Assembly (NCBI GenBank): GCA_024281995.1
Contig: JAMWZW010000010.1
Location: 1-64,000 of the forward strand
Length of the DNA stretch: 64,000 nt
Direction of reading: 5' to 3'
Source: Nitrosomonas sp.
GTDB taxonomy: Bacteria > Pseudomonadota > Gammaproteobacteria > Burkholderiales > Nitrosomonadaceae
Below the pieces are notes generated by a model. It made no database searches, was not told the origin of the DNA, and saw only the letters and a program-made list of their open reading frames with translations. The first letter of the stretch is position 1, and each line of letters opens with the position of its first letter. The position numbers and the translations under genes are program-made. This document shows positions 1 through 10,433 of this stretch, piece after piece.

Positions 1-173
1 GGCTTGATAGGCGTCTGGAAACTCCTGCACATCACGGGCCAATGCGATCATGTCGATCTTCGTCGCCGGTTTGTTACAGGTCTGCTTGGGATTGGGATTT
101 TTAACCCAGCGCGCCACGCTGGCTTCTTACGAACGGACAAAACTTTGCGGCGAAATGATGAGGGATAAGTCAT
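1..173 (-). pseudogene. IS630-family transposase remnant (N-terminal part)
   Basis: Read on the minus strand, an ATG at 173 opens a peptide beginning MTYPSSFRRKVLSVR, typical of the N-terminus of IS630-family transposases. After about 16 codons the family continuation (SVARWVKNPNPKQ, then KIDMIALARDVQEFPDAYQ) appears in a different frame. This indicates an internal deletion or frameshift that removes the first helix-turn-helix. The sequence runs off the left edge, so the rest of the element is unseen. Family assignment is from recognition of these peptides; the broken frame is seen directly. It is probably an inactive relic. Confidence 0.6.
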
Positions 174-226
174 CTGCAAATTACAATCACTTTATTTGAG
201 CTTTGCTATAATAAGTAACTACTATA

Positions 227-481
227 TCATGACTTACCTTCTGGTGGGTGCTTACTGATATAATCAATAATGTCTCCTACACTATGTAGCGCATTGGCTT
301 CATTACCATCAAAACTAATACCAAAAGTTTCTTCTGCATCACATAAGAGCCTTACTGTTTCCAGTGAATCGAATCCAAGTCCTTCAAATTTTGAAGCGGT
401 TGTAATCATAGATACGTCGATGTTATCAACTTTCGATGCGACAAAATCGATGACTTTTTCTTCGAGTTCCGTTGTATTCAT
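227..481 (-). CDS. Acyl carrier protein (stand-alone)
   Basis: This is an 84-residue acidic protein with the ACP fold signature. The phosphopantetheine attachment motif GFDSLE places the modified serine at about residue 39, followed by the usual helix with EETFGISF. Two ATGs lie close together; the one at 481 has an AGG at 491-493 with about 9 nt spacing, while the one at 487 is too close to it, so 481 is preferred. It is not beside fab genes, so it is probably not the housekeeping AcpP and may serve a specialised acyl pathway. No partner enzyme is visible in the window. Confidence 0.85.
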   Translation of the reverse strand: MNTTELEEKVIDFVASKVDNIDVSMITTASKFEGLGFDSLETVRLLCDAEETFGISFDGNEANALHSVGDIIDYISKHPPEGKS

Positions 482-932
482 ATCCATACACCTATAGTTA
501 TAAATTGTTGTAGACATTGTAAATTTACTTATCTATGAGTCAAGTATACAAGGTCTGAATTTGATAAAAAATACGTCATACTAACGAAAAATAATCAGCC
601 AAACTTATAAAACATGCAGATCAAGATTTTTGGCAGAAATATTAAAGAATTTATACTGAGATTTACACTAAAAAGCTTGATGAAAACTAAAATCAAACAT
701 AATAAAGTGGTCCCTTAAACTGAACCACTTCAATATTCACATTGAGGAAAATCAACAATGAAATTCCTTCATCATGTTATACCTACGGTAAAATGTAGTA
801 AATTTGCTATAGAACTTGCATAACAGTCATCATTTAAATTATTCGAAAATAGTCGCAATCACACAAGTTTGAGATATCTGATCACGCCTATTTCCTGTAT
901 TAAATAATATTAAACTAAAATCGGGAGCTTGC
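482..932. other. Intergenic region upstream of hemF
   Basis: This AT-rich stretch has no substantial gene. It contains a 7-bp inverted repeat (705-711 with 724-730) and a 21-codon ORF at 758-823 (MKFLHHVIPTV...) preceded by GAGGAA about 9 nt upstream. The small ORF has no recognisable relatives and could be chance. No clear promoter or terminator was identified. Confidence 0.4.
705..730. repeat. Short inverted repeat AAGTGGT...ACCACTT
   Basis: Seven-base arms at 705-711 and 724-730 are perfect reverse complements around a 12-nt spacer. The arrangement resembles abutting ends of an insertion sequence (TGGTCC... ...ACCA), possibly an excision footprint. It could equally be a weak hairpin. There is no T-tract, so a terminator is unlikely. 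Confidence 0.3.
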
Positions 933-1829
933 ATGAATACACCACAAGTCAAAGAATTTCTAATTAATCTTCAAAACAGCATCGTTAAAGGGCTTGAACA
1001 AATAGACGGCAAAATCTTTAGGCGCGATCAATGGGACCGGCCGGAAGGTGGTGGCGGTATGAGTAGCGTTATAGAAGAAGGCAACGTACTGGAGCGCGGA
1101 GGTGTGAATTTCTCGCATGTGTATGGTGCAGGATTACCCGCTTCCGCAACCGCTGCCCGCCCCGAGCTAGCCGGCCGTTCATTTGAGGCGATGGGCGTAT
1201 CTTTAGTATTACATCCTCGTAATCCCTACGCGCCGACAGTGCATATGAATGTACGTTTCTTTGAAGCACGCAAGGAAGGCTCCGAACCAGTGTGGTGGTT
1301 TGGTGGCGGTATGGACCTGACACCTTATTATGGTTACGCTGAAGATGCGATACATTTCCACCAAGCCTGCAAGAACGCATTAGAGCCATTTGGCGGTGAT
1401 TGCTATCCGCGTTTGAAAAAATGGTGTGATGAATATTTTTATTTAAAGCATCGTAAAGAACCGCGTGGCATTGGTGGCGTTTTTTTTGATGATTTGAATC
1501 AGCCTGATTTTTCCACTTGCTTTAACCTGACTCAGCGTGTAGGCGAGCATTTTCTAGCCGCTTACCTGCCTATTCTGGAAAAACGCAAAGATACTTCGTA
1601 CGGTGATCGCGAGCGTGATTTCCAGGCTTACCGGCGCGGACGATACGTCGAATTTAATCTGGTCTGGGATCGCGGCACGCTCTTTGGTTTACAAACGGGA
1701 GGACGTACAGAATCGATATTGATGTCATTACCGCCCATAGTTAAATGGCGTTACGATTGGAAACCCGCAGCAGGTAGCGCAGAAGACAAATTGTATACGG
1801 AGTTTCTGATCGCTAAAGATTGGGTATGA
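933..1829 (+). CDS. hemF: Oxygen-dependent coproporphyrinogen III oxidase
   Basis: This enzyme converts coproporphyrinogen III to protoporphyrinogen IX by oxidative decarboxylation of two propionates, using O2, in cytoplasmic heme synthesis. The 298-residue length is normal for HemF. Characteristic blocks are seen: [19 protein letters not shown] near residue 40, the family signature around residues 96-110 ([17 protein letters not shown]), [14 protein letters not shown], and the C-terminal [19 protein letters not shown]. The ATG at 933 follows a GGGAG at about 922. The oxygen-dependent form fits an aerobic organism with a large heme demand, such as an ammonia oxidiser. The next gene starts 46 bp downstream. 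Confidence 0.97.
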   Translation: MNTPQVKEFLINLQNSIVKGLEQIDGKIFRRDQWDRPEGGGGMSSVIEEGNVLERGGVNFSHVYGAGLPASATAARPELAGRSFEAMGVSLVLHPRNPYAPTVHMNVRFFEARKEGSEPVWWFGGGMDLTPYYGYAEDAIHFHQACKNALEPFGGDCYPRLKKWCDEYFYLKHRKEPRGIGGVFFDDLNQPDFSTCFNLTQRVGEHFLAAYLPILEKRKDTSYGDRERDFQAYRRGRYVEFNLVWDRGTLFGLQTGGRTESILMSLPPIVKWRYDWKPAAGSAEDKLYTEFLIAKDWV

Positions 1830-1875
1830 GCGCGTTGTTTGATGTTCGAGCCGCACTAATAGAATCGGATAATCC

Positions 1876-3126
1876 GTGAGTAATAAGTTATCGCTTAATA
1901 ATCAAATTTTGCTGGGTGTCGTGGCAGGCGCTATATTGGGTTTCTGGTTCATGACGCTGGGGCGGGAATCGCAGACCACACAAAGTGGATTGTATGTTGC
2001 CAAGTTGGTGGGTGCATTATTTACTGATTTGTTGCGAATGGTATTGATTCCATTGGTTTTTACATCGATCGTCGTCGGTGTGGCCAATCTGCGGTTACAC
2101 CGGCAAATGAATCGCGTCTGGCAGGTGGCGCTCATTTTCTTTGTGTCGACGATGGCGCTTGCCGTCTTGGTGGGATTAACGGCTGCGAATATATTGCAGC
2201 CCGGTAGCGGACTGCAAATAACGATGTTTCAGGATGCCATGCAAGATTTTCGGGTGACACAGATGTCGCTATCTGATTTTTTTGCACACTTCCTGCATTC
2301 GTTGTTTCAGAATCCGATCGCCGCGTTAGCGCAAGGTAACGTGCTGGCAGTAGTGATATTTGCATTATTACTGGGTATTGCCTTGGTTGTCGGCGGGGAG
2401 CGCTATCGCAACATATTGATCCTAATGCAGGAATTCCTGGAATTGATACTCATGCTGGTTGGTTGGATTATGCGTCTAGCGCCATTCGGCATTATGGCAT
2501 TAGTGCTGCAATTAGTGGCTGCACAAGATACCGGCTTGCTGGAAACATTGTTCAAATTCGTAGCGATTGTACTGGGTATTACATTGTTGCATGGCATCGT
2601 AGTCTTGCCTTTGATTCTTTACCTCACTACCGGCATAACACCTTTTAAATTCTGGCGGGGCGGGCGGGAAGCCCTCATTACGGCATTTGCTACCAGTTCC
2701 AGTGCAGCTACATTACCGGTTACCTTACGCTGCGCTGAACAACATCTGCATGTTAAACGCGATGTCGCTGGTTTCGTGATTCCCTTGGGTGCTACTATGA
2801 ATATGGATGGCACGGCGCTTTATGAAGCGATTGCTGCATTATTTATCGCTAATCTGGTAGGAATGGAACTCAGTTTGTCGCAACAGATGATCGTATTTTT
2901 AACCGCCATGCTCGCAGCGATCGGTGCGCCAGGCATTCCGAGCGCTGGCATGGTGACGATGGCTGTGGTATTACAATCCGTTGGATTGCCGGTTGAAGCA
3001 ATTGCTATTTTGTTGCCTGTTGACCGCATACTGGATACCGTGCGAACGATGGTAAATGTGGAAGGCGATCTGATTGGTAGCCTGGTGGTGCAGAAATGGG
3101 TCAAGCAAGCCGATTCAAATCAATAG
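1876..3126 (+). CDS. Dicarboxylate/amino acid:cation symporter (DAACS family)
   Basis: This is a 416-residue inner-membrane secondary transporter of the GltP/DctA (EAAT-like) family, moving dicarboxylates or acidic amino acids with Na+ or H+. The family hallmarks are present: the serine-rich re-entrant loop TAFATSSSAATLP near residues 270-282, the NMDGTALYEA cation/substrate motif near 308-317, and the GIPSAGMVTMAVVL hairpin. The C-terminal LPVDRILDTVRTMVNVEGD contains the substrate-contacting Asp/Arg/Asn residues. The start is GTG at 1876 with no strong Shine-Dalgarno. It lies 46 bp after hemF on the same strand and may be co-transcribed. The substrate cannot be decided from sequence. Confidence 0.9.
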   Translation: MSNKLSLNNQILLGVVAGAILGFWFMTLGRESQTTQSGLYVAKLVGALFTDLLRMVLIPLVFTSIVVGVANLRLHRQMNRVWQVALIFFVSTMALAVLVGLTAANILQPGSGLQITMFQDAMQDFRVTQMSLSDFFAHFLHSLFQNPIAALAQGNVLAVVIFALLLGIALVVGGERYRNILILMQEFLELILMLVGWIMRLAPFGIMALVLQLVAAQDTGLLETLFKFVAIVLGITLLHGIVVLPLILYLTTGITPFKFWRGGREALITAFATSSSAATLPVTLRCAEQHLHVKRDVAGFVIPLGATMNMDGTALYEAIAALFIANLVGMELSLSQQMIVFLTAMLAAIGAPGIPSAGMVTMAVVLQSVGLPVEAIAILLPVDRILDTVRTMVNVEGDLIGSLVVQKWVKQADSNQ

Positions 3127-3137
3127 CTGATAATCAC

Positions 3138-4286
3138 TCAAATCAATTCGTCATCACGGAAATGCTGCTGTATTTCCAATACCTTATCGACATGGCTAAT
3201 GAGTGCTTCTACACAATCACGATCCAGTTTTGAGTTGGACATTTTCCGCAGTACGGCAAAAGCTTCCTCGTTACTCCACGCCGCTTTATAAGAACGGCGC
3301 GAAGTCAATGCATCAAACACATCAGCCACGGCACTGATGCGTGCTTCGATAGGAATTTCTTCACCCTTTAAACCCTTAGGATAACCGCTGCCATCGATCG
3401 CTTCATGATGATATTCGGCAATATTGCGTAAAATATCAACATGGCCAAATGTGCCTAAACTGAAATCCTTAAGCACGGAATCGATAATTTCGCGACCTTT
3501 CTCCGGGTGAGTTTTCATCACGTCAAACTCGTTGTCATCTAGCTTGCTGGGTTTGCGCAGGATATTATCAGGAATACCAATCTTGCCAACATCGTGCATC
3601 GGTGAAAATAAAAAAATATGTTCAATCTGCTCATCCGATATTTTATAAGAAGCAGCAAGCTCGCGTGCGATCAAACGGGCATAGTGAGCCGTCCGATCAA
3701 TGTGTGAACCAGTCTCAAGATCACGGTAATGTGTCATGTTACGTGCTGCACGAACTGCAGCAAGCAAGGTGCGTATGGCCGTTAACTCATTAATCACCAT
3801 AAGTGCGATCAGATGACCATAAATGTCGATCTGACGCAAAGTGGCCAGTGTAAAAGGATGTTCGTGTAACGAATTAAAAAACAAGAAGCCAATGAAAGCG
3901 CCACTTTGATAAAGTGGCATCGTATAGCTCGATCTATAGCCTCGAGCCGCGATGCGCTTGGTATGTTCATGCGTGCCATGCGAGAAAATATTAAGATCCT
4001 GAACCAAGCGCGGACGGCGATGCTCGATGATGGTCCGTAATGAAGGCGCCGCGCTTAGCGGTGCTTCGTAAGTGGTTACCGGACTGTCACTGCCTTCTGT
4101 ACTATGCGTATAAGTTTTCAGCATCTCAGTTTGTTCATCAAAAAGAGCAATCGCCAGGCGGTCAATAAAAGGAAAATCCTGACGAATCACTTGGTGCAGG
4201 AAGCGCAGTTTTTCAGTCAATGGCAAATTTTCATGTAAATTAGCCAAAGTATCCTGATGCGTAAAAAGGTCTTCTTCCTTCTCCAT
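3138..4286 (-). CDS. GAF-HD-GYP domain protein, putative c-di-GMP phosphodiesterase
   Basis: This 382-residue cytoplasmic protein has an N-terminal GAF-like sensor (about residues 20-170) and a C-terminal HD-GYP domain (about 185-370). Catalytic motifs are intact: HDVGK with metal-binding His and Asp, and the full signature HHEAIDGSGYP. The expected activity is hydrolysis of cyclic di-GMP. There is no signal peptide or membrane segment. The start at 4286 has an AGGAG a few bases upstream. A close paralogue with the same architecture lies at 32436-33659. The divergent upstream region carries two overlapping 17-bp palindromes (4508-4539). It is convergent with the symporter gene, 11 bp away. 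Confidence 0.9.
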   Translation of the reverse strand: MEKEEDLFTHQDTLANLHENLPLTEKLRFLHQVIRQDFPFIDRLAIALFDEQTEMLKTYTHSTEGSDSPVTTYEAPLSAAPSLRTIIEHRRPRLVQDLNIFSHGTHEHTKRIAARGYRSSYTMPLYQSGAFIGFLFFNSLHEHPFTLATLRQIDIYGHLIALMVINELTAIRTLLAAVRAARNMTHYRDLETGSHIDRTAHYARLIARELAASYKISDEQIEHIFLFSPMHDVGKIGIPDNILRKPSKLDDNEFDVMKTHPEKGREIIDSVLKDFSLGTFGHVDILRNIAEYHHEAIDGSGYPKGLKGEEIPIEARISAVADVFDALTSRRSYKAAWSNEEAFAVLRKMSNSKLDRDCVEALISHVDKVLEIQQHFRDDELI

Positions 4287-4507
4287 AAAACTCCTCTCAG
4301 CTAATGATTACCCTATTCCGCCATCTCCCAATATTTATTAAGATTTATACCGCATAGGGTAAATAAGCAAGTAACAACTTTTAATAAATCATGAAGGCCC
4401 CTTTTTAATTCTATAACGATTTATTACTCTCGGTAGGTAAAAATAACCGAGTAATTCAATCGGGAAACACTGCGACACTTTTCCTTTTATTTTCCTTTGC
4501 GGTGCCA

Positions 4508-4539
4508 TGCGGCAATTTGCCGCGCGACAATTTGTCACA
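4508..4539. promoter_or_regulatory. Two overlapping 17-bp palindromic operators
   Basis: TGCGGCAA-T-TTGCCGCG (4508-4524) and CGCGACAA-T-TTGTCACA (4523-4539) are two near-perfect 8+1+8 palindromes. They overlap by 2 bp, with centres 15 bp apart. A further half-site TGCGACA lies at 4471. They sit between the divergent HD-GYP and RIO-kinase genes. The same consensus occurs at 43833, 43983 and 48401. They are inferred to be binding sites for a dimeric regulator; its identity is unknown. Confidence 0.5.
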
Positions 4540-4658
4540 TTCTCAAAAGAAATTATTCTCCTTACAATTTACTCAGCGTGGTTGACTAATACTAAATAAA
4601 TAGCAAAGTCCACGACAACAACACTCGATATATTTTTCTGACGCAAACAAAGGAGATT

Positions 4659-4703
4659 GTGAAGCGCTTGAAAAAACATCAGGCGCTTGCATTAAGCTTA
4701 TGA
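4659..4703 (+). CDS. Short leader ORF coupled to the RIO kinase gene
   Basis: A 14-codon ORF (VKRLKKHQALALSL) starts with GTG at 4659, close behind AAGGAG at 4650-4655. Its TGA (4701-4703) overlaps the ATG of the kinase gene (4700-4702) in the classic ATGA arrangement. The kinase start itself has no good Shine-Dalgarno, so translational coupling from this leader is plausible. There is no codon bias or homology evidence. It could also just be the ribosome-loading site for the kinase. Confidence 0.4.
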   Translation: MKRLKKHQALALSL

Positions 4704-5578
4704 AAATACCAAAACGACTAGAACCCCTCATCGAAGAAGGTATGATTGATGAGGTATTGTGTCAATTAATGACAGGCAAAGAAGGTATGATTTACATGGT
4801 ACGTTGTGGCAACGATATTCGCTGTGCCAAGGTATATAAGGAAACTAACAGACGCAATTTTCTATCGCGATTTTCTTACATTGATGATCGTAAAATTAAA
4901 AATAGCAGACGCACCCGAATCATGGAAAAGTTGAGTCATTCTGAGCCACAATTACACGAGGAAGCATGGCAATCGACTGAAGTCGATATGTTATGTCACC
5001 TTGAAACTTCCGGTATTCGAGTTCCCAAGTTCTATAATTTTTTTGCCGGTGTATTGCTCATGGAACTTATTACCGATTCAGAAGGAAATGTCGCTTCACG
5101 TTTAAGTGATTTAATACTGACACCCAAACAAGCACGTGAATATCATCGAATACTCATCAAACAGATTGTAAAAATGCTTTGTGCCGGAATTGTACACGGT
5201 GATTTATCACAATATAACGTGCTCGTAGGCAGCAGTGGCCCAGTAATTATCGACTTACCCCAAGCGGTTAGTGCTGTTAATAATCACTCGGCTCGTACAA
5301 TCATCAAACGTGATGTAGATAATTTAACGGCCTACTTCAGTCGATTCTGTCCAGAGCTGGCTAAAACCGATTATGCTACCGAAATATGGTCTTACTATCA
5401 GCGCGGGCAGCTGCCTCACGCTATTTTAAGCGGGAATACTCATCACCTGGAACAAGAGAAATCCGTACCTGTAAATATTAGCGATGTATTACAAATCATC
5501 AATGAGGTAATAAAAAAGGAAATGGCATGGCAACGGCATAAACAAACCAGATTGATTAGTCATTTGTCACAATGTTGA
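4700..5578 (+). CDS. RIO1-family serine protein kinase
   Basis: This is a 292-residue atypical protein kinase of the RIO family. The catalytic loop is VHGDLSQYNVLV (about residues 168-179) with catalytic Asp and metal-binding Asn. The metal-binding loop reads VIIDLPQAV (usual RIO form IDFPQ), giving the second Asp. The N-terminal MKIPKRLEPLIEEGMIDEVL matches bacterial RIO-like proteins, which supports the ATG at 4700. The protein is cytoplasmic and its substrate is unknown. Bacterial members of this group have been linked to stress responses. The gene is monocistronic, with a short overlapping leader ORF and palindromic operators upstream. Confidence 0.85.
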   Translation: MKIPKRLEPLIEEGMIDEVLCQLMTGKEGMIYMVRCGNDIRCAKVYKETNRRNFLSRFSYIDDRKIKNSRRTRIMEKLSHSEPQLHEEAWQSTEVDMLCHLETSGIRVPKFYNFFAGVLLMELITDSEGNVASRLSDLILTPKQAREYHRILIKQIVKMLCAGIVHGDLSQYNVLVGSSGPVIIDLPQAVSAVNNHSARTIIKRDVDNLTAYFSRFCPELAKTDYATEIWSYYQRGQLPHAILSGNTHHLEQEKSVPVNISDVLQIINEVIKKEMAWQRHKQTRLISHLSQC

Positions 5579-5625
5579 GCTGGAGCTTGATGGATCGCCA
5601 TAGCCTTTAGTCACATAATATTCAT

Positions 5626-7695
5626 TCATACCCGCAGGCATTCAGCTCTGTCACCTAACCAGCGTTCGATATGCTGTTGCGCCAACTCCGGAAAGTCACT
5701 CAGCATTTTATCCGCTGCTGCATGCGCCGCTGCGAGTAGTTCTTTGTCTTGCTCTACATCGGCAAAACGCAACATGGGTACTCCACTTTGCCGTGACCCG
5801 AGAAATTCACCGGGGCCTCTTAACAGTAAATCCTGGCGGGCAATTTCAAAGCCATCGGTATGTTCAAAGATGATTTTAAGCCGCTTGCGGGCAACATCTG
5901 ACAGAGACGGTTGAAACATTAAAATACAAACACTGGCTTCTGAACCACGTCCGATTCGTCCGCGCAATTGGTGCAATTGCGATAATCCCATGCGCTCGGC
6001 ATTTTCTATTACCATCAAGGATGCGTTGGGAACGTCAACTCCCACCTCAATCACGGTTGTAGCCACTAGCAATTGCGCTTCGCCTTGTTTGAACGCATGC
6101 ATCACTGCGACTTTGCCCTGTGCTGATAAACGACCATGCACAAGACCGATGTTTAAATCCGGAAAAATTTTGCATAAATCACCGTGAGTTTCCACAGCAG
6201 TTTGTAATTGCAACGTTTCTGATTCTTCGATCAACGGACACACCCAATACACTTGTTTTCCTTGCTCACAAGCATGGCGTATGCGCGCGATAACCTCGTC
6301 ACGGCGATTGTCAGCAATTAATTTGGTTACAATCGGCGACCTTCCGGGTGGCAGTTCATCAATAATCGACACATCGAGATCGGCAAAATAACTCATAGAA
6401 AGTGTACGCGGTATCGGTGTCGCACTCATCATGAGCTGATGCGGCACCCTATCGGAGCGCAAACCTTTCAGACGTAAGGCTAAACGCTGATGCACACCAA
6501 AGCGATGTTGTTCATCGATAATCGCCAAGCCCAATCGATTAAACAATACTTGATTTTGGAACAATGCATGTGTCCCAATAATCAACTGCGCATTACCCAA
6601 CGCAATATCATCTAATGCGGTTTGCTTTTGTTTCTTTTTTTGGCTGCCGGATAGCCAGGCAATACTTATTCCTAATGGTTCAAACCATGCAGCAAGCTTT
6701 TGATAATGTTGTTCGGCAAGGATTTCAGTCGGCGCCATGATAGCTGCTTGGAAGCCATTCTCGATTGCTTGCAGTGCCGCCAAAGCTGCCACGATTGTCT
6801 TGCCGCTACCGACATCGCCTTGCAATAGGCGTTGCATGGGATGAGCAGCGCCCAAATCACGGCTGATTTCATTGAATGCTTTGATTTGTGCGGCTGTCAG
6901 TTTGAATGGCAGTTGCGCTAAAAATTGTTGCGTTAATTTGTTAACCGGTGCAAGTACTGGCGCAGCATGACTGCGACGCTGCCGGTAATGCAAGCGCATT
7001 GATAGTTGCTGTGCCAACAACTCGTCGAACTTGATACGTTGCCAGGCCGGATGCGTTCGTAACTGCAATGCATCAAGCGATGCCTCGGGCGGCGGATTAT
7101 GCAAGCATGTCACGCTGTCTTGAAAACTTATCAAACGATATTGATTAAGGATCATGCCCGGCAAAGTCTCAGCTAGTGCTTGTAAAGTCTGTGGACTCTG
7201 CAGAACTTGCTTGATCAATTTGGCTAAAATTTTCTGTGTCAGACCTGCAGTGGTAGGGTAAATTGGGGTCATTGTTTCGGCCAATGATTCTCCTTCGTGC
7301 ACGATGCGGCACTTGGGGTGCACCATTTCTGCGCCAAAAAAACCATTGCGAATTTCACCTAATAACCGTACCCGTTTACCCACTGCATAGGTTTTAATCT
7401 GACTGGCATAAAAATTCAGAAAGCGCATTACCAGAACACCGCTACTGTCTTCAACCTGACAAACCAGTTGTCGTCGTGGACGAACAATCACTTCAGTGTT
7501 AATGATCACACCTTCTACTTGCACCGTTTGTCCTCCGGGTGCATCAGCAATCAGAAACAAATGGGTTTCATCTTCATAGCGAATCGGCAAATGCAATAGC
7601 AAATCCAGCTCGGTATGAATGCCTAAGCGGGATAATTTCTCTCGCACCGTGGTACTCATATCATGGTGTACTGCAATAATCCCGCATTGGCCCAT
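5626..7695 (-). CDS. recG: ATP-dependent DNA helicase RecG
   Basis: RecG is a cytoplasmic superfamily 2 helicase that remodels stalled forks and branch-migrates Holliday junctions. The protein is about 689 residues, normal for the family. It has an N-terminal wedge/OB region (about 50-160), then helicase motifs: Walker A GDVGSGKT near residue 297, DEQH (motif II) near 395, SATPIPRT (motif III), and the C-terminal QLRGRIGRG motif VI. A TTG at 7698 and ATG at 7695 are both possible; ATG is preferred. Neither has a strong Shine-Dalgarno. It lies 14 bp downstream of ridA on the same strand, so the two are probably co-transcribed. Confidence 0.96.
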   Translation of the reverse strand: MGQCGIIAVHHDMSTTVREKLSRLGIHTELDLLLHLPIRYEDETHLFLIADAPGGQTVQVEGVIINTEVIVRPRRQLVCQVEDSSGVLVMRFLNFYASQIKTYAVGKRVRLLGEIRNGFFGAEMVHPKCRIVHEGESLAETMTPIYPTTAGLTQKILAKLIKQVLQSPQTLQALAETLPGMILNQYRLISFQDSVTCLHNPPPEASLDALQLRTHPAWQRIKFDELLAQQLSMRLHYRQRRSHAAPVLAPVNKLTQQFLAQLPFKLTAAQIKAFNEISRDLGAAHPMQRLLQGDVGSGKTIVAALAALQAIENGFQAAIMAPTEILAEQHYQKLAAWFEPLGISIAWLSGSQKKKQKQTALDDIALGNAQLIIGTHALFQNQVLFNRLGLAIIDEQHRFGVHQRLALRLKGLRSDRVPHQLMMSATPIPRTLSMSYFADLDVSIIDELPPGRSPIVTKLIADNRRDEVIARIRHACEQGKQVYWVCPLIEESETLQLQTAVETHGDLCKIFPDLNIGLVHGRLSAQGKVAVMHAFKQGEAQLLVATTVIEVGVDVPNASLMVIENAERMGLSQLHQLRGRIGRGSEASVCILMFQPSLSDVARKRLKIIFEHTDGFEIARQDLLLRGPGEFLGSRQSGVPMLRFADVEQDKELLAAAHAAADKMLSDFPELAQQHIERWLGDRAECLRV

Positions 7696-7709
7696 CAATT
7701 ACGTTGCAG

Positions 7710-8096
7710 CTATGACAACGTCATAATCCCATCCATTTCCACCTGTGCTCCGCGGGGCAACGCGCTGACACCAATTGCAGCTCGAGCCGGATAGGGTTCA
7801 CTAAAATGACTCGCCATAATCTCATTAACCAGCGCAAAATTATCGAGATCGGTTAGAAAAATGTTCAATTTGACAATGTCATTTAAACTCCCTCCGCTTG
7901 CTTTTGCCACGGCTTTCAAATTGGTAAATACTTGTTGAATTTGTGCCTCAATACCATCGGCCATTTGCATGTTTATGGGATCCAATCCGATTTGTCCCGA
8001 TAAATATACGGTACTGCCCCCATTCACACGAATCGCCTGCGAATAGGTACCGATTGCTTGCGGCGCATCTACCGTATGGATTATTTGCTTTGTCAT
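7710..8096 (-). CDS. ridA: RidA family enamine/imine deaminase
   Basis: This is a 128-residue member of the RidA/YjgF/UK114 family, which hydrolyses reactive 2-aminoacrylate and related enamines released by PLP enzymes. Typical segments are [25 protein letters not shown] near the N-terminus and the C-terminal [20 protein letters not shown], which contains the active-site arginine. ATG at 8096 has a good Shine-Dalgarno (TAGGAG about 6 nt upstream). It precedes recG by 14 bp. The ridA-recG order is common in betaproteobacteria. Confidence 0.95.
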   Translation of the reverse strand: MTKQIIHTVDAPQAIGTYSQAIRVNGGSTVYLSGQIGLDPINMQMADGIEAQIQQVFTNLKAVAKASGGSLNDIVKLNIFLTDLDNFALVNEIMASHFSEPYPARAAIGVSALPRGAQVEMDGIMTLS

Positions 8097-8143
8097 TTTT
8101 TCTCCTAATGAATTTACTCAAAATTTTTTGTTCGATATAGTAA

Positions 8144-9502
<1,359 letters not shown>

Positions 9503-9510
9503 TAAAAGAA

Positions 9511-9538
9511 AAAGGCCTTTGGTTTCTCAAAGGCCTTT
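9511..9538. terminator. Rho-independent terminator between murA and 9574-10185
   Basis: A perfect 11-bp stem (AAAGGCCTTTG / CAAAGGCCTTT) has a 6-nt loop. On the minus strand the hairpin is followed by TTTTTCTTTT, making it a strong terminator for the minus-strand gene ending at 9574. On the plus strand it lacks a T-tract but may still stop murA transcripts. Confidence 0.85.
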
Positions 9539-9573
9539 AGGTAAACCAATAAAAACTTGTCAGAATGCTTTGC

Positions 9574-10185
9574 TTATAACTTTGCTAAATTGTAGCTGAC
9601 AACAACGGTAGCGATTTTTTTATTCAATCCCATAACTGGAATGACAAGTATCTTTTTACCATCCACATCAGATTTAACAGATATTTTTTGCAAGCTCAGG
9701 ATTTCTTTAGGATAAAGTTCTGCAGCTTTTGCTTCTTCAAGCCGTTTATCGGTTGAAACCAATAATTGACCTTCTTCATTAATCAGTACTACTCTCTCAG
9801 TATCTCTCATTTTAACGATTTCGCTTAGATACTGGTCAATTTGATCAAGATTATTACGAATCAGCTCACTACGTACCGCCCACGATAAAACCTGACCAAA
9901 GCGCTCCTCTTCTTTGATATATTGCTGATCGGCGTATTCTCTGGCTTGTTGCGTGATCAAAACACGTTCATGCTCAAGTTTTTTGACCATGTTAGATTCC
10001 ACTTTACTAACGGCAATGGTTTTCCATGCAAAGAGTAATACGATAATTCCAACAAGCACCGCAATATATTTGGTAGGTAATTGCGCTGGAATTTTATCAA
10101 ACCATTCAAATTTGCCATCAAACATAGAAAAAAAAGTGTCAGCTTTTGATTGCTCATTTTGATTTTGCTTGTTTCGATCCGCCAT
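9574..10185 (-). CDS. Single-pass membrane protein with periplasmic sensor-like domain
   Basis: This is a 203-residue protein of unknown function. A hydrophilic, Gln/Asn/Lys-rich N-terminus (about 1-35) precedes one transmembrane helix (about residues 42-61, IAVLVGIIVLLFAW). A helical segment follows, then a domain containing ERVVLINEEGQLLVSTD and later KKILVIPVMGLNKKIATVVVSY. That pattern resembles PAS-like extracytoplasmic (PDC/Cache-type) folds, but no output domain is present. The start is ATG at 10185 with AAGGAG upstream; the longer ORF from 10236 lacks a ribosome site. It is a single gene ending at a strong terminator. The fold suggestion is inference. Confidence 0.7.
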   Translation of the reverse strand: MADRNKQNQNEQSKADTFFSMFDGKFEWFDKIPAQLPTKYIAVLVGIIVLLFAWKTIAVSKVESNMVKKLEHERVLITQQAREYADQQYIKEEERFGQVLSWAVRSELIRNNLDQIDQYLSEIVKMRDTERVVLINEEGQLLVSTDKRLEEAKAAELYPKEILSLQKISVKSDVDGKKILVIPVMGLNKKIATVVVSYNLAKL

Positions 10186-10433
10186 AAAATAACTCCTTGT
10201 GTAGATGATGTAACAGAGGAAAGCCGAATTATCCACTAAACATTAGCGAAGTAAAAGTAAAACCTAGTAATTAAGTTACCTGATTGTTGCTTTACCGTCG
10301 AAATCTGGTTGGAACGATATTCCGCAAAAGGATTACAGCAAATACTAAAAAATGGCGGCATTCTATATTTGACCGAGCATTATGTTTATAATCACTCCCC
10401 TGGTAAGCAAAAACGAGAAATAAGAACAATAAG

